Below, piece after piece: positions 34,491 through 34,586 of a stretch of DNA of 34,586 bases. The stretch is taken from positions 11,585 through 46,170 of the forward strand of contig CADABA010000003.1 of NCBI GenBank assembly GCA_902785985.1, read 5' to 3'. Origin of the DNA: an uncultured Lachnospiraceae bacterium (GTDB lineage Bacteria; Bacillota; Clostridia; Lachnospirales; Lachnospiraceae). Numbering within the stretch: position 1 is the stretch's first letter; every line of letters starts with the position of its first letter. The notes under the pieces were generated by a model that was not told the DNA's origin, made no database searches, and was given only the letters and a program-made list of their open reading frames with translations. A program made the position numbers and the translations under genes.

Positions 34491-34586
34491 TCAGATCTTC
34501 GGAAGGCCGTCAAAGCCCGGCTTGAGATCCTCATCCGTCGGAATATAATCTGTCATCTCGCCGTTATGATACTTCTCATAGGCGAC
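34491..34586 (-). CDS. C-terminal end of an unidentified protein (partial)
   Basis: The minus strand is open from the window edge to TGA at 34493-34491, giving 31 residues that include YEKYHNGEMTDYIPTDEDLK and end LPKI. The composition looks like a real soluble-protein tail and no other frame competes, but the family cannot be named from this piece. Confidence 0.55.
   Translation of the reverse strand, partial: VAYEKYHNGEMTDYIPTDEDLKPGFDGLPKI

Overview
The window looks like a chromosomal segment from a moderately GC-rich member of the Clostridia, most likely Lachnospiraceae-like. This is inferred from GGAGG-type ribosome sites, the cluster rpmE / yqhQ (DUF1385) / prmC / prfA next to rho, a QueT-family transporter, a fruR-fruK pair, a four-cysteine L31 and a DeoR/LysR-rich regulator set. 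No species is assigned.

Layout. Bases 1-774 (minus) hold the start of a 1-phosphofructokinase gene and its DeoR-type repressor. Bases 1221-13041 are almost entirely minus-strand housekeeping: a TPR lipoprotein and glmM; a nucleotidyltransferase, prfA, prmC and yqhQ in a tightly overlapping operon; rpmE with a long leader; rho with an unusual disordered insert; trkH and trkA for potassium uptake; and tRNA-Leu(UAG). A short promoter-to-terminator RNA unit lies just upstream of the tRNA. Bases 13941-16643 (plus) carry a LysR regulator and O-acetylhomoserine sulfhydrylase, the latter behind a roughly 320-nt leader with a tiny upstream ORF. Bases 16644-17839 have no gene and are built of hairpins and four kinds of repeat.

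Bases 17840-21164 (minus) form a MoxR / DUF58 / membrane-protein operon. Divergent from it are queT and a GH13 amylase-family enzyme with a helical insert. A zinc-ribbon / vWA / C-type-lectin membrane protein follows on the minus strand. Next comes a divergent locus: a LysR gene and a PlsY-like acyltransferase on the plus strand, against a two-ORF micro-operon (14 and 30 codons) on the minus strand. The last 6 kb hold a giant SF1 helicase with a Vsr-like nuclease end, translationally coupled to a small repeat-bearing protein, and the 3' tail of an unidentified gene.

Repeats run through the whole window. Seven intergenic copies of a mosaic palindromic repeat family are present; three carry a roughly 100-bp module, intact copies of which have 13-16 bp terminal inverted repeats. 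There are also several unrelated short tandem arrays (31, 33, 45, 54 and 62 bp periods). The least explained structures are the two facing 62-bp arrays at 17373-17820, the RNA unit upstream of tRNA-Leu, the micro-operon at 26317-26510 and the helicase/small-protein pair.
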